Origin: Streptomyces koelreuteriae
GTDB lineage: Bacteria > Actinomycetota > Actinomycetes > Streptomycetales > Streptomycetaceae
Assembly (NCBI RefSeq): GCF_018604545.1
Contig: NZ_CP075896.1
Location: forward strand, 6,572,001 to 6,636,000
Direction of reading: 5' to 3'
DNA: 64,000 bases
The position numbers and the translations under genes are program-made. The notes under the pieces were generated by a model that worked only from the letters and a program-made list of their open reading frames with translations, did no database searches and was not told the DNA's origin. Below are positions 50,759 to 59,159 of this stretch, piece by piece. Numbering within the stretch: position 1 is the first letter of the stretch; every line of letters begins with the position of its first letter.

Positions 50759-51360
50759 CGGTCCCTCCCTCCGCCCTCACCGGTGCGCGCCCGCAAGCCC
50801 TCCACGGCGGGCGAGCAACGGGGCGCGCCCACCGTCGCGTGCATGCGCTGCGGCACTCCCTTCGTGCCCAGCAACCGCTGCAGTTCGGCCATCCCCTTCG
50901 AGGTCTGGCTCTTCACCGTACCCACCGAGACGCCGAGGGCGAGCGCGGTGTCCTTCTCCGACAGGTCGAACGCGTGTCGCAGCACCACACAGGCCCGCTT
51001 GCGGAACGGCAGCCTGCGCAACGCCTCCTGGACGTCGACCACGCCCGCGACGTCCGGGTTCTCGATGTTCTCCTCGCGCTGCGACCAGAACAGGGCGATC
51101 CGCCGCCGCTCGCGCACCGCGCTGCGGATGCGGGTGCGGGCCAGGTTGGCGACCACCCCGCGGGCGTACGCCGCCGGATGGTCGGCGGCGCGCACCCGGT
51201 CCCAGCGGTGCCACAGCGCCAGTAACGCGTCCGCCGCCAGATCGTCGGCGGTGTCCGACTCGCCCGTCAACAGGTAGGCCAGGCGGGACAGTTCGGCGTA
51301 GTGGCGCTCGAAGAAGGCGTGGAACTCCACGGAGGCGGCGTCGTCGACGACTGTGCCCAC
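50755..51360 (-). CDS. SigE-family RNA polymerase sigma factor
   Basis: 201 residues. Region 2 at about 12-75 (FFERHYAELSRLAYLLTG, ADDLAADALLALWHRWDRV) and region 4 at about 105-165 (ALRRLPFRKRACVVLRHAFDLSEKDTALALGVSVGTVKSQTSKGM). This is the small extracytoplasmic-type group (SigE family, related to sigma-70-like SigM/SigJ forms in actinobacteria). Followed with a 4-nt overlap by a single-pass membrane protein, the usual arrangement for a membrane-gated sigma factor. GTG/ATG at 51360; the regulon is unknown. Confidence 0.87.
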   Translation of the reverse strand: MGTVVDDAASVEFHAFFERHYAELSRLAYLLTGESDTADDLAADALLALWHRWDRVRAADHPAAYARGVVANLARTRIRSAVRERRRIALFWSQREENIENPDVAGVVDVQEALRRLPFRKRACVVLRHAFDLSEKDTALALGVSVGTVKSQTSKGMAELQRLLGTKGVPQRMHATVGAPRCSPAVEGLRARTGEGGGRDR

Positions 51361-51415
51361 GGGCGACCTCTCCTCGCAGCGGCTTCGGGCACTCCCGGAC
51401 GGGGGCGCCAGTGCG

Positions 51416-51431
51416 TGTCATGTAGATGACA
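51416..51431. promoter_or_regulatory. Inverted repeat upstream of the sigma-factor gene
   Basis: TGTCAT (51416-51421) and ATGACA (51426-51431) with a 4-bp centre, 56 bp upstream of the sigma-factor start and in the divergent gap before the purine permease. Could serve either gene; low certainty. Confidence 0.4.
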
Positions 51432-51556
51432 TGTGATCATCCGGGGGAGGCCCGGACGAGATCGGGAAGCGTAGCAGCGTTCATCAGGATGGTTCGTACG
51501 GAGCTTCGAACAACGTATGGCGGGCCGGACTTCGATTCCGTAACACGAAGAAAACC

Positions 51557-51569
51557 TGAACGTGGTTCA
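51557..51569. promoter_or_regulatory. Palindrome before the purine permease gene
   Basis: TGAAC-GTG-GTTCA, a perfect inverted repeat 62 bp upstream of the NCS2 permease ATG. A candidate regulator site; no matching regulator gene is adjacent. Confidence 0.35.
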
Positions 51570-51631
51570 ACGCGAGGAAAATCCAGCCAGCACCCGCACA
51601 CCGATCACCCAGGCATCAAGGAGCACTCGTC

Positions 51632-53089
51632 ATGTCCGAATCGCAGAAGGTGGCCGACCGGTCCGACGCCGCACCACCAGCGGTGAACAGCGTCGACCGG
51701 TTCTTCAAGATCTCCGAGCGGGGGTCCACCTTCGGCCGTGAGATACGCGGCGGCTTCGCCACGTTCTTCACGATGGCCTACATCCTTGTCCTGAATCCCA
51801 TCATCCTGGGCAGCGCGAAGGACAAGTTCGGGCACCAGCTGGACGCCGTCCAACTCACCACCGCCACCGCCCTGGTGGCCGCGGTCATGACGATCATCAT
51901 GGGCGTGGGCGGCAATCTGCCCCTCGCGCTCGCCGCCGGACTCGGCCTGAACGCCGTGGTCGCCTTCCAGATCGCCCCGCTGATGAGCTGGGACGACGCG
52001 ATGGGCCTGATCGTCCTCGAAGGCCTGCTGATCTGCGTGCTGGTGGTGACCGGTCTGCGCGAGGCCGTCATGCACGCCATACCCCAGCCGCTCAAGCAGG
52101 CGATCAGCGTCGGCATCGGCCTGTTCATCGCCTTCATCGGCTTCGTCGACGCCGGGTTCGTCACCCGCATCCCGGACGCCGCCAACACCACCGTGCCCGT
52201 TCAGCTCGGCGGCACCGGCACCCTCGCCGGCTGGCCGATGCTCGTCTTCTGTCTCGGACTGCTGCTGACGCTCGCCCTGCTCGCCCGCAAGGTCAAGGGC
52301 GCCATCCTCATCAGCATCGTCGGCATGACGGCGGTGGCCCTCGTGATCAACTCCATCGCCGACATCAAGACCTGGGGCCTGACCACACCCTCCTGGCCCA
52401 GCAACCTCGTCGACACCCCCGACTTCGGACTCATCGGCGACTTCGACCTGTTCGGCGCGTTCGGCGCCCCCGGCGTCGGCGTCATCACCGTCGTCCTGCT
52501 GATCTTCACCCTGATCCTGTCCGACTTCTTCGACACCATGGGCACGGTCGTCGGCGTCAGCGCCGAGGCGGGTCTGCTGGACGAGGACGGCAAGGTCCCG
52601 AACCTCGGCCGGGTGCTGCTGATCGACGGTGCCGCGGCGGTCGCGGGCGGCGCCGCCTCCGCCTCCTCGGCGACCTCCTACATCGAGTCGGCGGCCGGCG
52701 TCGGCGAGGGCTCGCGCACCGGCTTCTCCAACCTCGTCACCGGCGGCCTGTTCGCCCTCGCGCTGTTCCTGACCCCGCTGCTCACCATCGTCCCGCTGCA
52801 GGCGGCCGCCCCGGCCCTGGTCGCCGTCGGGTTCCTGATGATGACCCAGGTCAAGCACATCGACTGGGACCGGTACGACATCGCCATCCCCGCGTTCCTC
52901 ACCATCGCCGTGATGCCGTTCACCTACTCCATCACCAACGGCATCGGCGCCGGCTTCCTCGCCTACGTCGTCATCAAAACCGTGCTCGGCAAGGCCAAGG
53001 AGGTCCACTGGCTGCTGTGGGGGACCTCGGCGCTGTTCCTCGTGTACTTCGCGATCGACCCCATCGAGCAGCTGCTCGGCGCCAAGTAG
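51632..53089 (+). CDS. NCS2-family (AzgA-type) purine permease
   Basis: 485 residues with about 12-14 predicted membrane helices. The N-terminal FFKISERGSTFGREIRGGFATFFTMAYILVLNP and the ALAAGLGLNAVVAF segment are the hallmark of AzgA/PbuG-type hypoxanthine/guanine/adenine-proton symporters (as opposed to UraA/UapA types). SDFFDTMGTVVGVSAEAGLLDEDGK holds the substrate-site acids. Divergent from the sigma-factor gene, with a 271-bp gap holding two palindromes and no other gene. Preceded by AAGGAG 7-12 nt from the ATG. Confidence 0.9.
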   Translation: MSESQKVADRSDAAPPAVNSVDRFFKISERGSTFGREIRGGFATFFTMAYILVLNPIILGSAKDKFGHQLDAVQLTTATALVAAVMTIIMGVGGNLPLALAAGLGLNAVVAFQIAPLMSWDDAMGLIVLEGLLICVLVVTGLREAVMHAIPQPLKQAISVGIGLFIAFIGFVDAGFVTRIPDAANTTVPVQLGGTGTLAGWPMLVFCLGLLLTLALLARKVKGAILISIVGMTAVALVINSIADIKTWGLTTPSWPSNLVDTPDFGLIGDFDLFGAFGAPGVGVITVVLLIFTLILSDFFDTMGTVVGVSAEAGLLDEDGKVPNLGRVLLIDGAAAVAGGAASASSATSYIESAAGVGEGSRTGFSNLVTGGLFALALFLTPLLTIVPLQAAAPALVAVGFLMMTQVKHIDWDRYDIAIPAFLTIAVMPFTYSITNGIGAGFLAYVVIKTVLGKAKEVHWLLWGTSALFLVYFAIDPIEQLLGAK

Positions 53090-53107
53090 GGCCTGGGGCA
53101 AGGCGAA

Positions 53108-53137
53108 GGGCCGCCCCCGGGGGGAAGGGGGCGGCCC
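53108..53137. terminator. Bidirectional hairpin between purine permease and PBP genes
   Basis: GGGCCGCCCCC (53108-53118) and GGGGGCGGCCC (53127-53137), 11 bp perfect with an 8-nt loop, 18 nt after the permease stop and between convergent genes. Confidence 0.8.
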
Positions 53138-53185
53138 ATCTGTCTGTAGAGACGGCTTTCGTACGGCGAAGGTTCAGTCGGGGGT

Positions 53186-54652
53186 TCAGCCCTTCAGCGC
53201 CGCTTCCATCATCGCCTTGGCGACCGGAGCCGCCAGGCCGTTGCCGCTGACCTCCGAGCGGGCCGCGTTCGACTGCTCGACCATGACCGCCACGGCTACC
53301 TCCTTGCCCGACGAGTCGGACTTCCCGTAGGAGGTGAACCAGGCGTACGGCACCTGGCTGTTGTTCTCGCCGTGCTGGGCGGTGCCGGTCTTGCCGCCCA
53401 CGGTCGCGCCCGCGATCTGCGCGTTCGAGCCGGTGCCCTTGTTCACGACCGTCTGCATCGCTGACTGCAACTGCTCGGCCGTCGAGGAGCTGACGATCTC
53501 CTTCGAGTCCGCCTCGTCGTCGTAGTCCTCCAGCACATCCCCGCCGCTGTTGGTGATCTGCGAGACCATGTGCGGCGAGACCAGCTTGCCGTCGTTGGCG
53601 ATGGCCGCCGACACCATGGCCATCTGCAGCGGGGTCGCGGTGACGTCGAACTGGCCGATGCCCGTCAGGGCGGTCTGCGACGGGTACATGTCCGAGGGGT
53701 ACACGCTCGTGTAGGCCCGGACCGGCACATCCAGGTTGTCGTCGTTGAAGCCGAACTTCTCGGCCATCGCCTTCACCTTGTCCTGGCCGAGCTCGACGGC
53801 CATCTTCGCGAAGACGTTGTTGCACGAGTACTGCAGCGCCGTGCGGATCGTGGCATCCGTGCAGGGCGCGTTCGGGTTCTCGTTCGACAGCTTCGTGCTG
53901 GTGCCCGGCAGTGTGTACGGGTCCGGGCTGTCGGTCTTGTCGTCCACCGAGTCGTACAGCCCGTCCTCCAGCGCCGCCGCGGCCACGACCAGCTTGAACG
54001 TCGAGCCGGGCGGCAGCGGCTGCCGCAGCGCACGGTTGGTCAGCGGCTTCTCCGGGTCGCTCGTCAGCTTCTTCCAGGCCGCTCCGGCGGTGTTGGCGTC
54101 CGTCAGCGACGAGGGGTCGTACGACGGCGTCGACACGACCGCGAGGATCTTCCCGGTCTTCGGGTCGATGGCGACGGCGCCGCCCTTCTTGTCGCCGAGC
54201 GAGTCGATGGCGGCCTTCTGCACGTCCGGGTCGATGGTGGTGACCACGTTGCCCGGTTCGGCCCGCTGGTTGGTGACGGTGTCCATCACGGACTTCAGCC
54301 GGTTGTCCGTGCCGTTCAGCAGGTCGGTGTAGATGCCCTCCAGCTGCGTCGGCGCGTACGCCTGCGAGGCGTAGCCCGTCACCGCCGCGTACCGCTCACC
54401 GTCCGTGTATGTGCGCTTGTACTTGAGGTCGCCCGTCTTCGTCTGGGTCGAGCCGGTGACCGACCGGCCGCCCACGATGATGTTCCCGAGCGGCGCCGAG
54501 TACGTCTCGATGGCGTTCCGCCGGTTGTCCTTGTCGTCTGCGAGCGCCTGACCCTCGTAGAACTGCACCCAGGTCGCCCTGACCAGCAGAGCGAACACCA
54601 GCAGCAGCGCGAAGACCGACGCGCGCCTGATCGTCTTGTTCATCCCGAACAT
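53186..54652 (-). CDS. Class B penicillin-binding protein (transpeptidase, PbpA-like)
   Basis: 488 residues. One N-terminal membrane helix (RASVFALLLVFALLVRATWVQFY), a dimerisation region, then the transpeptidase domain with the three active-site motifs: STFK (catalytic Ser, in LPPGSTFKLVVAA), SCN (LQYSCNNVFAK) and KTGT (VGGKTGTAQHG). Cross-links peptidoglycan at the outer face of the membrane; PbpA-type enzymes in actinobacteria act in growth or septation. Not next to an ftsW/rodA gene here, so it is an accessory copy. The second Met at 54643 is an equally likely start; neither has a strong ribosome binding site. Confidence 0.9.
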   Translation of the reverse strand: MFGMNKTIRRASVFALLLVFALLVRATWVQFYEGQALADDKDNRRNAIETYSAPLGNIIVGGRSVTGSTQTKTGDLKYKRTYTDGERYAAVTGYASQAYAPTQLEGIYTDLLNGTDNRLKSVMDTVTNQRAEPGNVVTTIDPDVQKAAIDSLGDKKGGAVAIDPKTGKILAVVSTPSYDPSSLTDANTAGAAWKKLTSDPEKPLTNRALRQPLPPGSTFKLVVAAAALEDGLYDSVDDKTDSPDPYTLPGTSTKLSNENPNAPCTDATIRTALQYSCNNVFAKMAVELGQDKVKAMAEKFGFNDDNLDVPVRAYTSVYPSDMYPSQTALTGIGQFDVTATPLQMAMVSAAIANDGKLVSPHMVSQITNSGGDVLEDYDDEADSKEIVSSSTAEQLQSAMQTVVNKGTGSNAQIAGATVGGKTGTAQHGENNSQVPYAWFTSYGKSDSSGKEVAVAVMVEQSNAARSEVSGNGLAAPVAKAMMEAALKG

Positions 54653-54697
54653 GAGGACGAACCAGGAGGGGCGGATCGTTCCCGCCCGTCCGTTTTC

Positions 54698-55360
54698 TCA
54701 TCTCCCGTTCAGAAAGCCCGCCTCGTACGCCGCGATGACCGCCTGCGTACGGTCCCGTGTGCCCGTCTTGGCCAGCACCGCCGCCACGTGCGACTTCACC
54801 GTGGCGGGGCCGACCTCCATCCGGCGGGCGATCTCCGCGTTGGTCTGCCCCTCCGCCATGTGCCGCAGGACCTCCCGCTCGCGTCCCGTGAGCTTCGCCA
54901 CCCATGCGGGCGGCGCGGGGTGCGCGCGAGCGTGCTCGGTCGCCAGGGTGCGGACGGCCGCCGGGAACAGCAGGCTGTCGCTGCGCGCCACCAGCCGGAC
55001 CGCCTGCACGAGCGCGTCGGCGTCCGCCCGCTTCAGCAGGAACCCGGCGGCTCCGGCGCGCAGCGCGTCGTAGACGTAGGAGTCGTTCTCGAAGGTCGTC
55101 ACGACGACGATCCGGGGCGGCTCGTCCAGCGTGGCCAGGATCTGTTCGGTGGCGCGGATGCCGTCGATCTCCGGCATCCGCACGTCCATGAGGACGACGT
55201 CCGGCCGCAGCTCCCGGACGACCGACACGGCCTCGGCACCGGTGGCCGCCTCGCCCACCACCTCCAGGTCCGGCTCGGCGGAGAGGATGGCGCGCAGCGC
55301 GGTGCGCACCATGCGCTCGTCGTCGGCCAGGACGACACGGACGGGTGCCGGGCGCGTCAT
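54698..55360 (-). CDS. LuxR/NarL-family response regulator
   Basis: 220 residues. Receiver domain with the acidic pair in LADDERM, the phosphorylation Asp in LMDVRMPEIDG (about 58) and the Lys in FLLKRAD. C-terminal LuxR helix-turn-helix: LTGREREVLRHMAEGQTNAEIARRM, ATVKSHVAAVLAKTG. It is the partner of the histidine kinase encoded 53 bp upstream; the operon also holds a membrane protein. Target genes unknown. Confidence 0.92.
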   Translation of the reverse strand: MTRPAPVRVVLADDERMVRTALRAILSAEPDLEVVGEAATGAEAVSVVRELRPDVVLMDVRMPEIDGIRATEQILATLDEPPRIVVVTTFENDSYVYDALRAGAAGFLLKRADADALVQAVRLVARSDSLLFPAAVRTLATEHARAHPAPPAWVAKLTGREREVLRHMAEGQTNAEIARRMEVGPATVKSHVAAVLAKTGTRDRTQAVIAAYEAGFLNGR

Positions 55361-55400
55361 ACGGGTCCTTTCGTCGTCGCGGGCCTTCGTACGGTCCCGT

Positions 55401-55428
55401 CATTCAGGTCTCTTCATTCAGGTCTCTT
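55401..55428. repeat. 14-bp tandem duplication at the kinase stop codon
   Basis: cattcaggtctctt at 55401-55414 and again at 55415-55428. The second copy encodes the kinase's last residues (MKRPE) on the minus strand and the first copy supplies the stop and 3' flank. A recent slippage duplication is the simplest reading. Confidence 0.7.
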
Positions 55429-56667
55429 CATCGGCAGGCGTACGCGCAGCCGCCAGGTCTGTGCGGAGGTCGGCCCGGCCGTCGACGTCCCGCCCAGCAG
55501 CCTGGCCCGGTCCGCGATGCCCCGCAGCCCGTGGCCGCCGCCGGGCCGGGAGGGCGCCGGGCCGGTCACCGGATTCTCCACGGTGATCTCCAGCTCCCCG
55601 TCCGCCACCGCGATCCGCACGTCCACGGCGACCCGGTGCCCGGCGTGCCTGAGGGCGTTGCTCAGCCCCTCCTGCACGATGCGGTAGGCCTCGCGGGACA
55701 GCAGCGGAGGCAGCGCCTCCGGGTCGGCTTCGATCGTGGCCGTGACCCGGGCCCCGCCCGCCCGGGTACGGGACAGCAGGCCGTCGAGGTCGCCGGCGAG
55801 GGTGGGTGCCGGGGCCGTCCCGGGGCCGTCGCCCTCGCGCAACACGCCCAGCACGGCGTCGAGTTCGCCGACGGTACGCCGGGTCGTGTCCTCGATCGCG
55901 GCGAGCGCCTCGCGCACGAACTCCGGGTCGGAGTCGAGGACCCGGCGGGCCGCGCTCGCCTGGAGGGTGACCGCGCTCAGCGCGTGCCCGACCGAGTCGT
56001 GCAGCTCCCGCGCCAGCCGGTTGCGTACGGCGAGGTCGGCGGCGCGTGCCTCCGCCGCCGCCAGCCGGCCCTCGGGAGACGGGCCGAGCAGGGCGGGCGC
56101 CCAGCGGGCCAGCAGCACACCGCCGCCTGCCGCGCAGCCCGCGAGGGCGACCAGCATCGCCGCGCCCGCGAGCGGCATGAGCGCCAACGCCCAGGCCTGG
56201 TCCAGGGCTTCGGGCACTCCGGACGGTGTGCCGCGCAGCCCGGCGATGAGCGGCAGCAGGATCAGCGCCACGGCGAACGGCGGCACGGCCAGCGACATCC
56301 CGGCGATGATCCCGCCCAGCCCGAGATGCAGCGTGAACCAGGCCGCCGTACGCCCCTTCTCGCCCCGCGTCCGGGCCGGTCCGAAGGCGAGCCGGTCCGC
56401 GTCGACACCGCACAGCCAGCGCACGGCGGCGGCCTCCAGCGGCCGGGTCAGCGGGAACACGGATGTGACGGCGGCGAGCGGCAGCCCCACCCCGAACGAG
56501 GCGAGCTGCAGGGGAAAGGACCCGAAGACGTCCGTGCTGCCGGTGGCCGGGCCGATGATCACCGAGCCCACCAGCACATACGGCATGGCGAGCGCGCCGC
56601 CGAGGATCAGATGGATCCAGCGCAGCCGCGCCCGCCGGCCGAACAGAAGCCGGGCGGCCTGTCTCAC
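55414..56667 (-). CDS. NarL-type sensor histidine kinase
   Basis: 417 residues. About five or six membrane helices in the first 190 residues, then a HisKA_3 dimerisation helix with the phospho-His in ARELHDSVGHALSAVTLQ, and an ATPase domain with the N box EGLSNALRHAGH and the G box GGGHGLRGIADR. Signal sensed through membrane segments; no large extracellular domain. Overlaps the membrane-protein gene by 4 nt and lies directly upstream of its response regulator. Confidence 0.9.
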   Translation of the reverse strand: MRQAARLLFGRRARLRWIHLILGGALAMPYVLVGSVIIGPATGSTDVFGSFPLQLASFGVGLPLAAVTSVFPLTRPLEAAAVRWLCGVDADRLAFGPARTRGEKGRTAAWFTLHLGLGGIIAGMSLAVPPFAVALILLPLIAGLRGTPSGVPEALDQAWALALMPLAGAAMLVALAGCAAGGGVLLARWAPALLGPSPEGRLAAAEARAADLAVRNRLARELHDSVGHALSAVTLQASAARRVLDSDPEFVREALAAIEDTTRRTVGELDAVLGVLREGDGPGTAPAPTLAGDLDGLLSRTRAGGARVTATIEADPEALPPLLSREAYRIVQEGLSNALRHAGHRVAVDVRIAVADGELEITVENPVTGPAPSRPGGGHGLRGIADRARLLGGTSTAGPTSAQTWRLRVRLPMKRPE

Positions 56668-57671
56668 ACCGCCCGCCGAGCGGTCCTGGCCGAGCGCTCC
56701 GCGAACCAGTAGACGCCGAGGGCGGCGACGAGGAAGCCGACGAGCATCTGCCCAGCGTAGGCGAGGCTCATCAGCGGCGTCGGACGGTCGGCGATGTCCT
56801 CCACACCGCCGAGCGAGGCCAGCGACAGCCAGCCGCCCCAGCAGGCCACGGCACCCGAGCCGACCCAGGCCAGCCCGAGCGGCACCGCCACGGGCAGGGC
56901 CCGGCCGCGCCGGAACGCCAGCAGGAAGCCAGCGGCGACGGCCGCGACGAGGAACACCACGTACACGGCCTCCAGGACGAGGAAGTCGGAGGTGCGGTCC
57001 GCCGCCCGGCCCTCACTGAGCCCGGCGCTCACACCACAGGCCCACAGGAGATGGACGGTGAGCGGCAGCAGGGCGAGCACGGCGGCCGCGACCGCCAGCG
57101 CGCGGTGGGCGGGCCCGGCCACCCCGACCGGCAGCTCCCACACCCGGCCGCGCCACAGGTGCCCCCAGCGGTCGCGGGCGTAGAGCACGAACAGGGCGCC
57201 CAGAGCGATCCCTTGGAGGATGAACCCGCTGTACACCACGGTGAACACCCAGGAGTGGAGGAAGGCGTCACGCCCCCGGCCCGGCGCGGCTCCGCCGCCG
57301 AACGCCCTCACGACCAGCTGCGCCGGGAACCCGGTCATGATCGGCGCGAGCAGCCCGGTGGCGACCCACACCGGGAACGCCAACAACCAGGCGGGCACCC
57401 TCAGACCCCACGGCCGGGTCAGCACCAGCGCCAGCACGATCACCCCGCTGTCCAGCAGCACGGAGAGAGCGTTGATCACGGCCATGCCGACACGGTCGTC
57501 GAGCAGGGCGCTCCCCTCGGGGATACCGATGTGGCTACCGGCGATCCAGGCGGCCTTGAGCCCGAGGTACGGCAGACACGAGAGGACGGCGACGGCACGC
57601 AGCAACCGCCGGGGGCGGCTCGGACGGACGGCGGGGCGGGGAGCGGCGACGGGAGTGATCGACTGCGTCAT
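56664..57671 (-). CDS. Polytopic membrane protein in the two-component operon
   Basis: 335 residues with about eight predicted membrane helices and a basic N-tail (RPSRPRRLLRAVAVL). I do not recognise a named family. Hydrophobic segments include LKAAWIAGSHIGIPEGSALL, VSLDSGVIVLALVLTRPWG-type stretches and LVGFLVAALGVYWFAE at the end. Its stop overlaps the histidine kinase start by 4 nt, so it is translated with the kinase and may take part in sensing or be the transported/regulated membrane component. Confidence 0.75.
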   Translation of the reverse strand: MTQSITPVAAPRPAVRPSRPRRLLRAVAVLSCLPYLGLKAAWIAGSHIGIPEGSALLDDRVGMAVINALSVLLDSGVIVLALVLTRPWGLRVPAWLLAFPVWVATGLLAPIMTGFPAQLVVRAFGGGAAPGRGRDAFLHSWVFTVVYSGFILQGIALGALFVLYARDRWGHLWRGRVWELPVGVAGPAHRALAVAAAVLALLPLTVHLLWACGVSAGLSEGRAADRTSDFLVLEAVYVVFLVAAVAAGFLLAFRRGRALPVAVPLGLAWVGSGAVACWGGWLSLASLGGVEDIADRPTPLMSLAYAGQMLVGFLVAALGVYWFAERSARTARRAV

Positions 57672-57680
57672 GCGATCAGG

Positions 57681-57731
57681 CTCCCGCGCGGGAGGCGGAC
57701 GGCACGTCCTGCACGGTGACGATCCGCCTCC
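57681..57731. terminator. Hairpins in the gap after the GNAT gene
   Basis: A 14-bp perfect palindrome CTCCCGCGCGGGAG (57681-57694), overlapping a larger inverted repeat GGAGGCGGA (57691-57699) / TCCGCCTCC (57723-57731). They fill the 90-bp gap between the GNAT stop and the membrane-protein start, both on the minus strand. Confidence 0.5.
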
Positions 57732-57761
57732 GCCGCACGGGGGAGACCCTTGGGGCGTTTC

Positions 57762-58232
57762 TCAGCCCTCCAGGATCAGCACCGTCTCGTCGATCTCGGC
57801 GTCCCGGGCCTGCGCGTACCCCCGGGCCGACGCCACGACACGGAACCCGCACTTCTCCAGGACCCGCAGCGACCCCACGTTGTCCGAGGCCGCCCGCGCG
57901 TAGAGGGGACGCTCGTCCACCTCCGTCACCAGGGCCCGCAGGGCCTCGGTCGCGATGCCCTTGCCCCAGTACGCGCGGTCGACCCAGTACGTCACCTCGC
58001 GCTCGCCCGGCTCCCCGTACACCGCCGTGCTGCCGACCACGTCACCGTCGGCCAGCACGGTGCGGATCACGGCGGACGAGGAGCGGATCCTGGCCCAATG
58101 GGCGTCGAAGGCGGCCCGGTCGGCCGGGTCCTTGGGGGTGAAGGCGGCCATGTGCAGCGCCTCGGGGTCGTTCATCTGCCGGAAGAAGACCGGCAGATCG
58201 CTGTCGTGGACCGTACGCAGCTCGACATTCAT
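57762..58232 (-). CDS. GNAT-family N-acetyltransferase (RimJ/RimL-type)
   Basis: 156 residues. Acetyl-CoA binding motif A is YWVDRAYWGKGIATEALRALV, and motif B is RAASDNVGSLRVLEKCGFRVV. Of the RimJ/RimL group that acetylates ribosomal proteins, small molecules or antibiotics; substrate unknown. It follows the IclR gene with a 3-bp gap and is probably co-transcribed with it. Confidence 0.87.
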   Translation of the reverse strand: MNVELRTVHDSDLPVFFRQMNDPEALHMAAFTPKDPADRAAFDAHWARIRSSSAVIRTVLADGDVVGSTAVYGEPGEREVTYWVDRAYWGKGIATEALRALVTEVDERPLYARAASDNVGSLRVLEKCGFRVVASARGYAQARDAEIDETVLILEG

Positions 58233-58235
58233 GCC

Positions 58236-59009
58236 TCAGAGCCTACGGGTGGCCAGTGTCAGTCGGTCCCGGGCGTCGAACAGCGCGTCCTTCACCAGCT
58301 GTTCGTGCGCCGGCGTCAGCCGGGCCACCGGCACCGAGCAGCTGATCGCGTCCCGCGCCGGAGTGCGGTACGGGATCGCCACACCGAAGCAGCGCAGCCC
58401 CAGCGTGTTCTCCTCGCGGTCCACGGCGAAGCCCTGCTCCCGCACCTGGTGCAGCTCCTCGATGAGCTTCTCCCGGTCGGTGATGGTGTGCTCGGTCAGC
58501 GCGGGCAGCGTCTCCGGGAGCATCTTGCGGACCTGCTCGTCCGAGTACGTGCTCAGCAGCGCCTTGCCGAGGGACGTGGAGTGCGCGGGCAGCCGGCGGC
58601 CGACCCGGGTGAAGGGGCGCAGATAGTGCTGCGACTGACGGGTGGCGAGATAGACGACGTTCGTGCCGTCCAGCCGGGCCAGGTGGATGGTCTCCGTGGT
58701 GTCGTCCGAGAGCCGGTCCAGCGTCGGCCGGGCCGAGGCGACCACCTCGTCGCCGTCGATGTACGACGTGCCGACCAGCAGGGCCCGGACGCCGATGCCG
58801 TACCGCGTGCCCGTCGCGTCCGTCTCCACCCAGCCCAGCTCGACCAGGGTGCGCAGCAGCATGTACAGACTGGACTTGGGATACCCGACGGCCTCCTGGA
58901 CCGCCGCGAGGGAGTGCATACCGGGACGGCCGGCGAAGTACTCCAGCAGTTCCACGGTCCGCACCGCGCTCTTGACCTGCGCACCGCCGCCTGTCTCGCC
59001 TGCCGACAT
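58236..59009 (-). CDS. IclR-family regulator, probable controller of the divergent dehydrogenase
   Basis: 257 residues from ATG 59009. N-terminal winged helix (VKSAVRTVELLEYFAGRPGMHSLAAVQEAVGYPKSSLYMLLRTL) and an IclR effector domain with RLPAHSTSLGKALLS and GVAIPYRTPARDAISCSVP. IclR members such as KdgR sense sugar-acid degradation intermediates. Divergent from an alpha-ketoglutarate semialdehyde dehydrogenase with two inverted repeats between them, so repression or induction of that gene is likely. An in-frame upstream ATG (59063) would run through the operator region and is less likely. Confidence 0.88.
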   Translation of the reverse strand: MSAGETGGGAQVKSAVRTVELLEYFAGRPGMHSLAAVQEAVGYPKSSLYMLLRTLVELGWVETDATGTRYGIGVRALLVGTSYIDGDEVVASARPTLDRLSDDTTETIHLARLDGTNVVYLATRQSQHYLRPFTRVGRRLPAHSTSLGKALLSTYSDEQVRKMLPETLPALTEHTITDREKLIEELHQVREQGFAVDREENTLGLRCFGVAIPYRTPARDAISCSVPVARLTPAHEQLVKDALFDARDRLTLATRRL

Positions 59010-59040
59010 CGCCCTTGACCCCTTCGTTCGACGAGAAGCT

Positions 59041-59055
59041 GGAGATATAGTCTCC
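59041..59055. promoter_or_regulatory. Candidate IclR operator 1
   Basis: GGAGA-TATAG-TCTCC, perfect 5-bp arms around an AT-rich centre, 32 bp upstream of the IclR start codon. It is in a 150-bp divergent region otherwise free of genes. Confidence 0.5.
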
Positions 59056-59080
59056 GACAGCATTCATCATCAGAGACAGC

Positions 59081-59096
59081 GTTCAGTATATCGAAC
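59081..59096. promoter_or_regulatory. Candidate IclR operator 2
   Basis: GTTCAGTATATCGAAC, a palindrome with six of eight pairs matched and an AT centre, typical of IclR sites. The site before kdgD (18314-18329) starts with the same GTTCAG and has the same length, hinting at shared control. Confidence 0.5.
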
Positions 59097-59159
59097 ATCC
59101 CTGGTGATGACGTACATACTGCGGCATTGCATGCGGCAACGAATGTGGAGGGACCCGCG

